From Streptomyces mobaraensis (lineage in GTDB: Bacteria > Actinomycetota > Actinomycetes > Streptomycetales > Streptomycetaceae): 64,000 nt of DNA. Where the stretch lies: assembly GCF_020099395.1 (NCBI RefSeq), contig NZ_CP083590.1, positions 1,240,001 to 1,304,000 of the forward strand, in the 5' to 3' direction. Under the pieces are notes generated by a model. The model was not told the origin of the DNA and made no database searches. It worked only from the letters and a program-made list of their open reading frames with translations. This document shows, in pieces, positions 27,527 through 35,947 of the stretch (the first letter of the stretch is position 1; each line of letters starts with the position of its first letter). A program made the translations under genes and the position numbers.

Positions 27527-28347
27527 GCCGCGGCCGCCCCGGCCACGCGGCGCTCGGCCTCGTCCCGCACCGCGCCGAGGTCGTCGACGCTGTTGCGCTC
27601 GACGCCGCCGCACAGCAGCGCGTCGGCCTCCTCGTAGGTGAACTTGCCGGCGACCTTGCCGCCGACGGGCTCCTTGGGCTTGAAGTCGTGGGTGATGACG
27701 AGCTGCGTCCGGGTCTCCGTGAGCGGGAACGCCCGCCACTCGCCGCCCATGTGGCCGATGAGCGGGGCGAGTTCGAGCTGACGGTAGGCGATCACGTGCC
27801 GCTTGTGGTCGATGTCGCGGCGCGAGACCCACGACTGGAGCTCGCCGTTGACGTCCACGACGAGCCGGACGATCTGGTGCTCCGGCGACTCCTCGACGAT
27901 CTTCGCCTCCCGGGTGGGCGGGAAGATACGGGCGTAGCCCTCGACGTCGACCAGGACGTCCCAGACCACGTCGACGGGGGCGTCGACCGTGACGGTGTGC
28001 TCGGTGTGTCGCATCGGATGCCTTCCGGTGAGTGTCAGCGGGCGGTGGTTGGCGTAGGCGGCCTCGTACGAGATCCTCGACCGCCAGCCGGCCAGGAACT
28101 CGGCCACGTGCGGGAGTTCGGAGAACGTCCGCAGGGTTTCGAGGTCCCGGGCGGCGTACTGCGCGATGGCGGTGCCCGTCATCCCGCGCGAACGGGCGTC
28201 CACGGGGAGCCACTGGTGCGGTTCCCAGCCGAATCCCTCGATGTGGCCGGAATCCAGCAGCAATTCACCGAGTCCGTCGAAGAATTCCCGCTGCTCGGAT
28301 TCGGTGACCGAGTCGGCGAACCGGTAGATCAGGGTATGCAGAATCAA
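27523..28347 (-). CDS. fused Dabb-START polyketide aromatase/cyclase
   Basis: Two-domain protein of 274 residues. Residues 1-100 form a Dabb (dimeric alpha-beta barrel) domain, beginning LILHTLIYRFADSVTESEQ and ending YEAAYANHRPLT, the fold of olivetolic acid cyclase. Residues 105-250 are a START/Bet v 1-like polyketide aromatase/cyclase (HTEHTVTVDAPVDVVWDVLVDVEGYARIFPP in pieces, GGEWRAFPLTETRTQLVITHDF). A TTG start is chosen because GAGGGAG lies six bases before it and it aligns with the start of the free Dabb protein at 35948. The fusion suggests two successive ring closures on one polypeptide. First gene of the minus operon, with a candidate SARP box upstream. Confidence 0.88.
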   Translation of the reverse strand: MILHTLIYRFADSVTESEQREFFDGLGELLLDSGHIEGFGWEPHQWLPVDARSRGMTGTAIAQYAARDLETLRTFSELPHVAEFLAGWRSRISYEAAYANHRPLTLTGRHPMRHTEHTVTVDAPVDVVWDVLVDVEGYARIFPPTREAKIVEESPEHQIVRLVVDVNGELQSWVSRRDIDHKRHVIAYRQLELAPLIGHMGGEWRAFPLTETRTQLVITHDFKPKEPVGGKVAGKFTYEEADALLCGGVERNSVDDLGAVRDEAERRVAGAAAA

Positions 28348-28430
28348 CGGTGACTCCCTCTGCGGCGAACGGGCCGGAAGCGCCCGGGACGGGCCGGCGG
28401 AACCATGCACGGCCATCGTGGGAAGCGGGG

Positions 28431-28446
28431 CTCAAGCGCTTCTCAA
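28431..28446 (-). promoter_or_regulatory. candidate SARP box for the minus-strand PKS operon
   Basis: Two TTGAG motifs on the minus strand (CTCAA at 28431 and 28442) exactly 11 bp apart, the one-helix-turn spacing of known SARP sites. They lie about 85 bp upstream of the TTG at 28347. Confidence 0.65.
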
Positions 28447-28467
28447 GGGGCACTCCTGGCCCTTGCC

Positions 28468-28483
28468 TTGAGCGGGGCTTGAG
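28468..28483 (+). promoter_or_regulatory. candidate SARP box for the plus-strand operon
   Basis: TTGAGCGG at 28468 and TTGAGCGG at 28479, 11 bp apart and identical over eight bases, about 50 bp upstream of the second SARP gene. Forms a divergent pair with the site at 28431. Confidence 0.7.
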
Positions 28484-28533
28484 CGGGTCGGCCGAGCCTG
28501 GCGATCAGCTACGGATCGGTGAATGGGGGATCG

Positions 28534-29409
28534 ATGACGCGTACCCTGGACATCGGAGTTCTCGGCCCGCTGCGCCTGCGTTCGGGCGATGCGGTACCCA
28601 CCCCGACCGCGCCCAAGGAAAAGAAGCTCCTGGCGCTGCTCCTGATGGAATCCGGCCATGTCGTCCCGGTCGGTGCCATCGTCGACGAATTATGGCCGGA
28701 CCGGCCACCGAGGACCGCCATGGCGGTCGCGCAGACCTACGTCCTGAACATCCGGCGGAATCTCGCCGTCGCCCTCGGGATGGCGGCCTCCGAGGTCCGG
28801 AATGAACTGCTGCTGACGAAGAACAAGGGATACGTCTTCCGCACCGACGGCTGCGACTTCGACCTGGCCCGCTACCGCGCCCTGGTGGCCGCGGGGCGGC
28901 AGGCGCTGCGGACCGGCCACGAGGAGCCGGGGGCGCGGCTGCTCCGGCAGGCGGACGAGGTGTGGCAGGGGCCGCCGCTGGCCGACGTCGACCAGGGCCT
29001 GAAGCTCCGGGCGGCCACGGCGCGGCTGGAGCAGTCCCGGGCCACGGACCGCGCGCTGCGCATCGGGGCGGAACTCCGGCTGGGCCGGCACCACGGCCTG
29101 CTCGGGGAATTGTCCGCACTCGTGGAACAGCACCCCCTGGACGAGCGGCTGCGCGGTTTCTACATGCTCGCCCTGCACCGCAGCGGATTCCGTCCGAAGG
29201 CGCTCGACGTCTTCCAGGATCTGCGCCGGGCGATGACCGCCCGGCTCGGCCTGGAGCCCTGCCAGGAATTGCAGTCGCTGCGGCACGACATTCTGGCGTC
29301 GCACGCGGGCGTGGGGCCGGTGACGGCACCGGGAGCGCATCCGCCCGACGGCGCCGGAATGCCCGTCGGAGCCGCCTGCGCGGAACCCGCCGCGCCCTCG
29401 TGCCGATGA
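28534..29409 (+). CDS. SARP family transcriptional activator (second copy)
   Basis: SARP of 291 residues with the same two-domain plan as the protein at 18110 and clear similarity in both halves: PTAPKEKKLLALLLMESGHVVPV, TYVLNIRRNLAVALG, NKGYVFRTDGCDFDLARYRALV, LDERLRGFYMLALHRSGFRPKALDVFQDLRRAM. ATG at 28534 with GGGGGA upstream; a GTG five codons earlier is possible. It opens the ring-cleavage gene set and has its own TTGAG pair, so it may be autoregulated and co-ordinate both divergent operons. Confidence 0.93.
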   Translation: MTRTLDIGVLGPLRLRSGDAVPTPTAPKEKKLLALLLMESGHVVPVGAIVDELWPDRPPRTAMAVAQTYVLNIRRNLAVALGMAASEVRNELLLTKNKGYVFRTDGCDFDLARYRALVAAGRQALRTGHEEPGARLLRQADEVWQGPPLADVDQGLKLRAATARLEQSRATDRALRIGAELRLGRHHGLLGELSALVEQHPLDERLRGFYMLALHRSGFRPKALDVFQDLRRAMTARLGLEPCQELQSLRHDILASHAGVGPVTAPGAHPPDGAGMPVGAACAEPAAPSCR

Positions 29410-29486
29410 GCGCGGAATCGCGGCGGATGCATGAGCGATCAAGACGGTGACGGCGAATCACGACGGATGACGACCTGGAGTGTGTG

Positions 29487-30392
29487 ATGCGGGTTTCCAG
29501 CCTCCTCCATTACGGCCTGCAGGTTCCGGACCTGGGCCGGGGGAAGGATTTCTACACGGATTTCGGGCTCACGGTGGACGAACGCGGTTCCTCCCTGGCC
29601 GTGCGCTGCGCGGAGCGGCCGGTGGACCGGACGCTGCTGACGGAGGGGCCCGAGAAGCGGCTGCACCACGTCGCGTTCGGCGTCCCCGCCGGAGCGCTGC
29701 CCGCGATGCAGCGGCACCTGGAGGGAGCGGGCGTCCGGCTGGAGGACGCGCCCTCGTCCGGCGTGGAAGGCGGCCTGTGGTTCCGGGACCCGGACGGCAC
29801 CCTGGTCGCCGTCCTGGAGGAGCCCTCGCTCCCGGCCGCGCCGGCCGGAGCGCCGCCGATGAACCTGCCGGGCGACTACCGCCGGAAGGACGAGGCGCGG
29901 TGGCCGGCCGCCGGCGCGCCGGCGCGGCCCCGCCGCCTCGGCCACGTCCTGGTGTTCTCCCCGGACCCGGCCCGCACGGAGGCGTTCTACACCCGGATCC
30001 TCGGGCTGGGCGTGTCCGACCGCGTCCCCGGCGTGGTGACGTTCCTCAACACCGGCCCCGGGGACCACCATGTGTTCGGCCTGGTCAAGAGCACCCACCC
30101 CGGACTGCACCATTCGAGCTGGGAGGTCGGCAGCGTCGACGAGATGGTGATCGGCGCCCGGAACCTCGCCGAGCGCGGCAGCGGTCTCGGCTGGGGCCTC
30201 GGCCGGCACACCTTCGGCTCCAACCTGTTCCACTACATCCGTGATCCGTGGGGCAGTTGGATCGAGTACTTCCTCGACATGGACCAGATCACCGAGAACT
30301 GGCGGCCGCGCGACTGGCAGGACGTCCCGTCCGCCGTCTGGTGCCCCCTGCGCCCGGCCGAGTTCACCGAGAACCTCGAACCCCGGAAGTAG
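29487..30392 (+). CDS. type I extradiol (VOC fold) ring-cleaving dioxygenase-like protein
   Basis: Two VOC domains in 301 residues, the length and plan of type I extradiol dioxygenases such as HsaC or biphenyl-diol dioxygenase. The C-terminal domain keeps the 2-His-1-Glu Fe(II) set: His in RRLGHVLVFSPD, His in LHHSSWEVGS and Glu in SWIEYFLD. It should therefore open a catechol-type ring next to its hydroxyls. It is followed within 25 bases by a FAH-family hydrolase gene, a usual partner in meta-cleavage pathways. ATG chosen over a GTG one codon before. Substrate not known; an aromatic polyketide intermediate is the inference. Confidence 0.87.
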   Translation: MRVSSLLHYGLQVPDLGRGKDFYTDFGLTVDERGSSLAVRCAERPVDRTLLTEGPEKRLHHVAFGVPAGALPAMQRHLEGAGVRLEDAPSSGVEGGLWFRDPDGTLVAVLEEPSLPAAPAGAPPMNLPGDYRRKDEARWPAAGAPARPRRLGHVLVFSPDPARTEAFYTRILGLGVSDRVPGVVTFLNTGPGDHHVFGLVKSTHPGLHHSSWEVGSVDEMVIGARNLAERGSGLGWGLGRHTFGSNLFHYIRDPWGSWIEYFLDMDQITENWRPRDWQDVPSAVWCPLRPAEFTENLEPRK

Positions 30393-30416
30393 TCCGGGAT
30401 GAAGGAGAGAGCAGCC

Positions 30417-31325
30417 GTGTCCGCCGCCCCCTGGTCCCTGGTGACCTATCTGTCCCCCGGCCGCCCCGGTCCGCGCACCGGCGTCCTCACCGCCGCCGGC
30501 ACCGTCCACCCCGCGCCGGGCCCCCTCGCGGACACCCCGCTCACCGACCTCCTCGCCCGGTGGGAGCGGGTGAGCGGGACGCTGCGCGACTGGCGGCCGG
30601 AGGACGCGGAGCCGGTGCCCGGCGCGGAGCTGCTGGCCCCGCTGCGCTACCCGGGCACCGTGCTGTGCTCCGGCGCCAACTACTACGGCCACCTGGACGA
30701 GATGCACGTCGAGCGGCGGGACCCGCCCGCCGAGGCGTACTTCTTCCTCAAGACGCCGCGGACCACCGTCATCGGCCCCGGCGCGGAGATCCCCTACCCG
30801 GCCGGCCCCGGCCGGCTGCTCGACTGGGAGGCCGAACTCGCCGTCGTCGTCGGCCGGTCCGGCAAGGGCTTCTCCCCCGACGAGGCCCTCGGCCACGTCG
30901 CCGGGTACACCATCGCCAACGACGTGTCGGCGCGCGACGCCCTGCGGCGCGACGACGCGGTGGGCCCGCCCTTCCAGTACGACTGGCTGCGCGCCAAGTC
31001 GCTGGACGGCTTCTGCCCGCTGGGCCCCGGCATCGTCCCGGCCTGGTTCGTCGACGACCCTCAGGAGCTGGGCATCCGGCTGTCGGTCAACGGCGAGGTG
31101 AAGCAGGACTCTTCCACCAAGGACATGATCCGGCCGGTGTGCGAGCTGCTCTCGATCGCGGCCCGGGACATGACGCTGCTGCCGGGTGACGTCGTCCTGA
31201 CCGGTTCGCCGGCCGGAGTGGGCCTGGCGCGGGGCGAGTTCCTGGCCCCCGGCGACGAGATCGTCATCGAGATCGAGCGGCTCGGGAGGCTCCACAACAC
31301 CGTCGGCCCCGCGCCGGCGGAGTGA
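30417..31325 (+). CDS. fumarylacetoacetate hydrolase family protein
   Basis: FAH-fold C-C bond hydrolase, decarboxylase or isomerase of about 302 residues. Metal and active-site motifs are present: LCSGANYYGHLDEM, DWEAELAVVVGR (Glu ligands), TIANDVSARD, KSLDGFCPLGP and LTGSPAGVG. In homoprotocatechuate-type pathways HpaG, of this family, acts after the extradiol dioxygenase HpaD, matching the gene order here. The GTG at 30417 has a GGAGAG site; an ATG six codons upstream does not. Probably co-transcribed with the dioxygenase. Confidence 0.9.
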   Translation: MSAAPWSLVTYLSPGRPGPRTGVLTAAGTVHPAPGPLADTPLTDLLARWERVSGTLRDWRPEDAEPVPGAELLAPLRYPGTVLCSGANYYGHLDEMHVERRDPPAEAYFFLKTPRTTVIGPGAEIPYPAGPGRLLDWEAELAVVVGRSGKGFSPDEALGHVAGYTIANDVSARDALRRDDAVGPPFQYDWLRAKSLDGFCPLGPGIVPAWFVDDPQELGIRLSVNGEVKQDSSTKDMIRPVCELLSIAARDMTLLPGDVVLTGSPAGVGLARGEFLAPGDEIVIEIERLGRLHNTVGPAPAE

Positions 31326-31373
31326 GGGAGTGCCGCGCGGGCGGCCGGGGGGAGCCGGCCGCCCGCGCGGGGT

Positions 31374-32984
31374 TCAGACGGGATCCCCCGGCCCGTTGGG
31401 CACCGTGGGGAGGACCGGCAGCCGCACGTCCCGCGGGTCCCTCATCAGCGTGCCGGGGTCGATGCCCAGGTCCTCCAGGACCGCCCGGGCGGCGTTGCGC
31501 CCGGGCCAGCCGCTCACCCCGCCGCCGGTGTGGGTGCACGACCCGGTCTGGTACAGCGCGGGGACGGGCATCCGGTAGGCGCTCCAGCCGGGGACGGGCC
31601 GGTCCGTGCCGAGCTGTCCCAGGCTCATCTCGCCGCCCATGTAACCGCCCTCGGCGAAGTGCCTGTTCAGGGCGGCGAGGTCCACGGGGGTGTGAACGGA
31701 GCGCGCCAGCTCGTCGCCCGGCGCGTATCCCTCGACGTGGCGCGCGTACACGGCGAGCAGCCGTTCCGCGTACCGTTCCTTCTCCGCCTCCCACCGCGCC
31801 GGGTCCCCGTTCAGGCGGTAGGGGGCGTAGGTGAACAGCCGGACGGAGGCGAGCCCCGGGGGCGTCCGGCCGGGGTCGACGAGCGACGGCGCGAGGGCGA
31901 CCATCATGCGCTCGTCCCCGGACAGGGTGCCCGCCGCGATGTCCGCCCACTGGGCGGCGAGCCCGCTCGCGCTGCCGAAGGTCGCGGTGACGGCGCGCAG
32001 CGGTCCGTCCCCGGAGACCAGCGCCGGTGCCCGGCGGAGGGCGAGGTGCACCTGGAACACCGATCCGCCGTTGCGCCAGTGGCGCAGCGCGTCGAACGCG
32101 GCCGGGAGGCGGACGTCCGGCCCGAGCAGGCCGGCCAGCTGAGTGATGTGCGCTCCCGACACCACGGCCCGGCCGGCCTGGAAGCGTTCGCCGTCGGCCG
32201 TGGTCACCGCCGTGGCCCGGCCGTTCTCCACGGCGATCCGCTCCACCCGGCGTCCGCACAGGACCCGGCCGCCGTGGGCCTGGACGGTCGCGGCCAGGGC
32301 GCGGGGCAGGGCGGCGGATCCGCCGAGGGGGACGGCTCCGGTCATCCGGGTCAGCAGGTACGCGAACTCGGCCGGGACGAAGCCCGTTCCCGGGCGGCTC
32401 AGGTCGCCGATGGCCGAGGCGAAGCCGAGGAGCAGGGCGCGGGTGCGGTCGTCCTGGAAGCTCTCGCGGACCACGCCGTACCCGTCGCGGGCCGCGAGGG
32501 CGTCCAGCCGGGCGGCGGCCGGGGAGTTCCCGCGCACGGTGCCGGGCGGCGCCGCGGACCGCCGCAGGCGTTCGGCGAGGAGTGGTTCGTAGTCGGCGAG
32601 CAGCCGCCGGAAGGCGTCGGCGTCCGCCGGGCTGTACCGCCCGATGGCCTCGGCCGTGGCCTCGGCGTCCCGTCCGACGGCCAGCGTGCCGGTGCCGTCG
32701 CAGGACACCAGGGCGGGGGACGGGGTGACGTACCGCAGCCCGTGTTCCTCCAGGCCCAGTTCACCGCCGCCGACGGCCGGGTTGAGCTGGGCGTACATAT
32801 GGAAGGTGGACGCGATGTCGTCGTGGAAGCCGGGCAGGGTCAGCTCGTGGGTGGCGGTACCGCCGCCGGGTTCCGGCCGTTCCTCCAGCACGGTCACGGA
32901 GAGGCCGGCGCGGGTCAGATAGGCGGCGGTGATCAGGGTGTTGTGGCCGGCGCCGATCACCACGGCGTCGCTGCGTACGGTCAT
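31374..32984 (-). CDS. FAD-dependent oxidoreductase of the CrtI/PYROXD2 type
   Basis: Phytoene-desaturase-like flavoprotein of 536 residues. N-terminal FAD site DAVVIGAGHNTLITAAYLTRAGLSVTVLEE, long middle substrate domain, and a C-terminal FAD motif GSCTHTGGGVSGWPGRNAARAVLEDLG. The family covers carotenoid desaturases and many uncharacterised dehydrogenases; no carotenoid genes are nearby, so a dehydrogenation of a polyketide intermediate is more plausible. It is the last gene of a minus-strand operon starting at 34565. Confidence 0.85.
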   Translation of the reverse strand: MTVRSDAVVIGAGHNTLITAAYLTRAGLSVTVLEERPEPGGGTATHELTLPGFHDDIASTFHMYAQLNPAVGGGELGLEEHGLRYVTPSPALVSCDGTGTLAVGRDAEATAEAIGRYSPADADAFRRLLADYEPLLAERLRRSAAPPGTVRGNSPAAARLDALAARDGYGVVRESFQDDRTRALLLGFASAIGDLSRPGTGFVPAEFAYLLTRMTGAVPLGGSAALPRALAATVQAHGGRVLCGRRVERIAVENGRATAVTTADGERFQAGRAVVSGAHITQLAGLLGPDVRLPAAFDALRHWRNGGSVFQVHLALRRAPALVSGDGPLRAVTATFGSASGLAAQWADIAAGTLSGDERMMVALAPSLVDPGRTPPGLASVRLFTYAPYRLNGDPARWEAEKERYAERLLAVYARHVEGYAPGDELARSVHTPVDLAALNRHFAEGGYMGGEMSLGQLGTDRPVPGWSAYRMPVPALYQTGSCTHTGGGVSGWPGRNAARAVLEDLGIDPGTLMRDPRDVRLPVLPTVPNGPGDPV

Positions 32985-33030
32985 GCCGGCGCCTCCTCGC
33001 GGCCGGTGCGGGCCCGGCCCGCGCGGCCGT

Positions 33031-34161
33031 TCACGGTTCCCAGCCCCAGGCGTCGCGGGCGTACTGGGCGCTGTTGCGGTCGAGGTCGAGCGCGCCGTGG
33101 GCGGTCGCGGTGCGTACGTCGCGCCAGGCGCGTTGCAGGGGGTCGGTCTCGGTGAGCAGGGCGGAGCCGGAGAGGTCGACGATCCGGTCGAGGGCGTCGC
33201 GGACCAGCCGGGCGGCGACGGCGGCGTCCCGCAGGGTCCGGGCCACGGACCCGGGCTCCGCCTCGACCGCGTCGGCGGCGGCGACGGACCGGTCGAGGAG
33301 CAGCCGGGCGATGTCGAGTTCCGCCGTCCCCCGGGCGAGGGCGAGCCGCGCGGTGGCGTCCCGCTTGGCGCGGCCGCGGGCCCACGCGGTCAGGGCCCGG
33401 TCGGCGGCGCCCAGGGCGGGGGCGACGAACAGCGGCGGGCTGCACGCCTGGAGGGGGGTGCGGTGGCAGGCGGCGGCGTCCGGGTCGGCGCTGCCGGACA
33501 GCAGCGCCGTGTGGAGGAAGGTCCGGGCGGCGGGCACCCGTACCCCGTCGGCGCGCAGCGAGTCGCTGGCCGTGGCCCGCATCCCGCTGGGGCACCAGGT
33601 CTCCTCGACCGCGCACGCGCGCCGGGGCACGGCGAAGTACCGCGTCTCCCCCGGCCGTCCGCCCTCGCAGCGCTCGCCAGCGACGCAGAGCAGCGACCAG
33701 TCGGAGGAGGCGACGCCGCTGAGGAAGTCCCAGCGCCCGGAGACCACCCAGTCGTCGCCGGCGCGGGTCGCCTCGCCGGCGGGGCGGAGGGCGCTGGAGA
33801 CCGGGACGTCGGGGCCGTCGGCCCACACCTCGTCCCGCCCGGCGGCCGGCAGGAACGCGGCCATGCGGGCCGAGGAGGCGTGGATCAGCGCGACCCAGGC
33901 GGCCGACACACAGCCGCCGCCGACGGTGGTGAGGGCGTGGGCCAGTTCCGTGAACGTGCCCTGGGTTCCGCCGTGGGCGGCGGGCACGAAGTGCCGTGCG
34001 AACCCCGCGGTGACCAGCGCGTCGAGCACCTCGGGCGGCAGTCGGCGGGCGGCGTCCGCCGCCTCCGCGTGGCGGGCCGCGACGGCGGCCGCCCGTTCGG
34101 CCCCGGCCGCCAGGCCCGCCGCCCGCGGCGACGCGGACGGTGCCGCGGTGGACAGGCTCAT
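33031..34161 (-). CDS. acyl-CoA dehydrogenase-fold flavin monooxygenase (HsaA/ActVA-Orf5 type)
   Basis: Protein of 376 residues with an acyl-CoA dehydrogenase fold but without the acyl-CoA dehydrogenase catalytic signature: LPPEVLDALVTAGFARHFVPAAHGGTQGTF, VSGRWDFLSGVASSDWSLLCV, ADGVRVPAARTF, and a C-terminal helical domain. This is the pattern of group D two-component hydroxylases such as HsaA, HpaB-like proteins and ActVA-Orf5, which hydroxylate phenols using FMNH2 or FADH2. ATG overlaps the upstream lipocalin stop (ATGA). A dedicated flavin reductase is not seen next to it. Would supply the catechol for the dioxygenase at 29487. Confidence 0.83.
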   Translation of the reverse strand: MSLSTAAPSASPRAAGLAAGAERAAAVAARHAEAADAARRLPPEVLDALVTAGFARHFVPAAHGGTQGTFTELAHALTTVGGGCVSAAWVALIHASSARMAAFLPAAGRDEVWADGPDVPVSSALRPAGEATRAGDDWVVSGRWDFLSGVASSDWSLLCVAGERCEGGRPGETRYFAVPRRACAVEETWCPSGMRATASDSLRADGVRVPAARTFLHTALLSGSADPDAAACHRTPLQACSPPLFVAPALGAADRALTAWARGRAKRDATARLALARGTAELDIARLLLDRSVAAADAVEAEPGSVARTLRDAAVAARLVRDALDRIVDLSGSALLTETDPLQRAWRDVRTATAHGALDLDRNSAQYARDAWGWEP

Positions 34162-34565
34162 CGCCACTCCCCCGTCCGGTCCCACTCCAGGACGCGCCGC
34201 ACGGTCCGGCCGCCGGCGGTCACCGTTCCGTAGAGGCTCAGCCGGCCGTCGCCGAAGCGGACCTCCCGGGTCTCGTCGGTGTCCCGCAGCCGGGGGGTGT
34301 GGGTGATGGCGACCGAGTGGATCACCCGGTCGCCGTCCAGCCTCCACCGGCCCGCGTAGCCCATGAAGTCGAGGGGCACCGGGGTGGACGGCGGGCGGGT
34401 GGAGGGCGCCGTCCGCATGATGCTGACGGACATGTGCCCGTCGTCGCTGTACAGCAGCAGCCCTCGGGGGCCGGGCCCCAACGGGCCTTCCAGTCGCTCG
34501 TCGTCCGGCCCCAGGTCGTGGAAGGCGCTCAGGTGCCACACGCCGGAAAGATCACTTCGCTCCAT
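34158..34565 (-). CDS. lipocalin-like domain protein
   Basis: Small beta-barrel protein of 135 residues of the lipocalin-like (Lipocalin_5) family: LSGVWHLSAFHDL at the N-terminus, GPRGLLLYSDDGHMSVSIM and YAGRWRLDGDRVIHSV. Family members occur in polyketide clusters, where binding or isomerase roles have been suggested. First gene of the operon that continues with the hydroxylase; GGGAGC precedes its ATG. Function here unknown. Confidence 0.82.
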   Translation of the reverse strand: MERSDLSGVWHLSAFHDLGPDDERLEGPLGPGPRGLLLYSDDGHMSVSIMRTAPSTRPPSTPVPLDFMGYAGRWRLDGDRVIHSVAITHTPRLRDTDETREVRFGDGRLSLYGTVTAGGRTVRRVLEWDRTGEWR

Positions 34566-34588
34566 GCTCCCGACGGTCCCGCCGGCCG

Positions 34589-34604
34589 CTCAAGGCCATG
34601 TCAA
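34589..34604 (-). promoter_or_regulatory. candidate SARP box upstream of the lipocalin/hydroxylase operon
   Basis: On the minus strand TTGAC at 34604-34600 is followed 11 bp later by TTGAG at 34593-34589, only 24 bp before the lipocalin ATG, so any transcript leader would be very short. Confidence 0.5.
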
Positions 34605-34625
34605 GCGCCGCCTGTGGAGCGAGCC

Positions 34626-34641
34626 TTGAGCGTCGTCTGAG
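34626..34641 (+). promoter_or_regulatory. candidate SARP box upstream of the methyltransferase gene
   Basis: TTGAG at 34626 and CTGAG at 34637, 11 bp apart, about 115 bp upstream of the methyltransferase ATG and back to back with the minus-strand pair at 34589. Confidence 0.5.
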
Positions 34642-34755
34642 GCCCGGTGGCCAGGGTGATCCCGGTGGCGGACGCCGCCCGGCGGTGCGCCCGGAGCGAC
34701 CGCTTTCCCGACCCTGACTGCGTTCCTGACCGCATGGCCGACTTCGGAGGCGTGG

Positions 34756-35832
34756 ATGAGCATCATCAGAACCGACCGTGGCACCCCGGATGCGGGCGGC
34801 GAGGAGGCGGGCCCGCTGCCCATGACCGTCCTGCGGGAGCTCTCGCTCGCCTCCGCGGGCTCGGCGGCGCTGCGGGTGGCCGCCCGGCTCGGCATCGCCG
34901 ACCGGCTGGACGACGAACCGGTTCCGGTCGACGTGCTGGCCCGCGACCTGGAGGTCGACGCGGACGTCCTGGAACGGCTGCTGCGGACGCTCAGGCAGTA
35001 CGGGGTCTTCACCGAGACGGAGCGGGGCCACGTCCACACGCCGGCGTCCCGGCTGCTGCGCGAGGACCACCCCCGGGGCCTCAAGTTCTGGGTGCTGTGG
35101 GTGACCGAGCCGTGGACGTGGGAGCTGTGGCCCCGGTTGGAGAAGGCCGTCCGGACCGGCAAGGGCGACTTCGAGGAGCGGTACGGCGCGGACTTCTTCA
35201 CCCATCTGCACCGCGAGTGGCCGGAGTCGACGGAGGTGTTCAACAAGTCCCAGACCGAACTGAGCCGGCTGAGCTCGGAGGCGGTCGCGGAGCGCCTCGA
35301 CCTCGACGGGGTACGGACGCTGGCGGACATCGGCGGCGGCCGCGGTTACACCCTGGCGACGCTGCTGGAGCGGAACCCGGAGCTGGAGGGCATCCTGGTC
35401 GACCTCCCGGCGGCCGTGGCCCAGCCCGACCCGCGGCTGCGCCCGGGCGGGGCGCTGGCCTCACGGGCCCGGGTGACGGCCGGCGACTGCCTGCGGGAGA
35501 TCCCCGTGGAGGCCGACGTCTACCTCTTCAAGAGCATCCTCGAATGGGGGGACGACCAGACGGTGACGGCCCTGCGCAACGCGGCGCGCGCCGGCCGCCC
35601 CGACAGCCGCATCGTGGTGATCACCAACCTCGTGGACGACAGTCCCGAGATCCGCTACGCCACCGGCATCGACCTGCTGTTCCTGCTGAACACCAACGGC
35701 AAGCGGCACACGCGGAAGGGCGTGACCGCGCTGGTGGAACGGGCCGGGCTGCGGCTGGAGGGCGTGGGCCCGATCAACTCGCACCTGCACGCGATCGAGG
35801 CGTCGATCCCGCCGGGCGGCGTCCGGGACTGA
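34756..35832 (+). CDS. O-methyltransferase-like protein of the DnrK/RdmB group
   Basis: SAM-dependent methyltransferase family protein of 358 residues with the N-terminal dimerisation winged helix (VAARLGIADRLDDEPVPVDVLA, DADVLERLLRTLRQYGVF) and the SAM motif LADIGGGRGYTLATLLERNP at about residue 190. The segment that normally reads RHVLHDW with the general-base His reads FKSILEWGDDQ, so that His is absent. The DnrK/TcmO/RdmB group also lacks it; DnrK still methylates but RdmB became a hydroxylase. So this may methylate or catalyse something else. Presumed tailoring enzyme under SARP control. Confidence 0.85.
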   Translation: MSIIRTDRGTPDAGGEEAGPLPMTVLRELSLASAGSAALRVAARLGIADRLDDEPVPVDVLARDLEVDADVLERLLRTLRQYGVFTETERGHVHTPASRLLREDHPRGLKFWVLWVTEPWTWELWPRLEKAVRTGKGDFEERYGADFFTHLHREWPESTEVFNKSQTELSRLSSEAVAERLDLDGVRTLADIGGGRGYTLATLLERNPELEGILVDLPAAVAQPDPRLRPGGALASRARVTAGDCLREIPVEADVYLFKSILEWGDDQTVTALRNAARAGRPDSRIVVITNLVDDSPEIRYATGIDLLFLLNTNGKRHTRKGVTALVERAGLRLEGVGPINSHLHAIEASIPPGGVRD

Positions 35833-35857
35833 CGCCGCGGCCCCTGATGCCCGGCCC

Positions 35858-35881
35858 TTGAGCTCTTGAGCGCTCCTTGAG
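35858..35881 (+). promoter_or_regulatory. candidate SARP box, three TTGAG repeats
   Basis: TTGAG at 35858, 35866 and 35877; the last two are 11 bp apart. Nine bases after the final repeat is GAATCA (35891-35896), a possible -10 at the spacing SARP promoters use. Upstream of the two Dabb genes. Confidence 0.68.
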
Positions 35882-35947
35882 CCCGACACCGAATCATGAA
35901 GAGGCAAGCGGATCCACGGATCCGACCCCAGCAGCCCAGAGGCGAGA

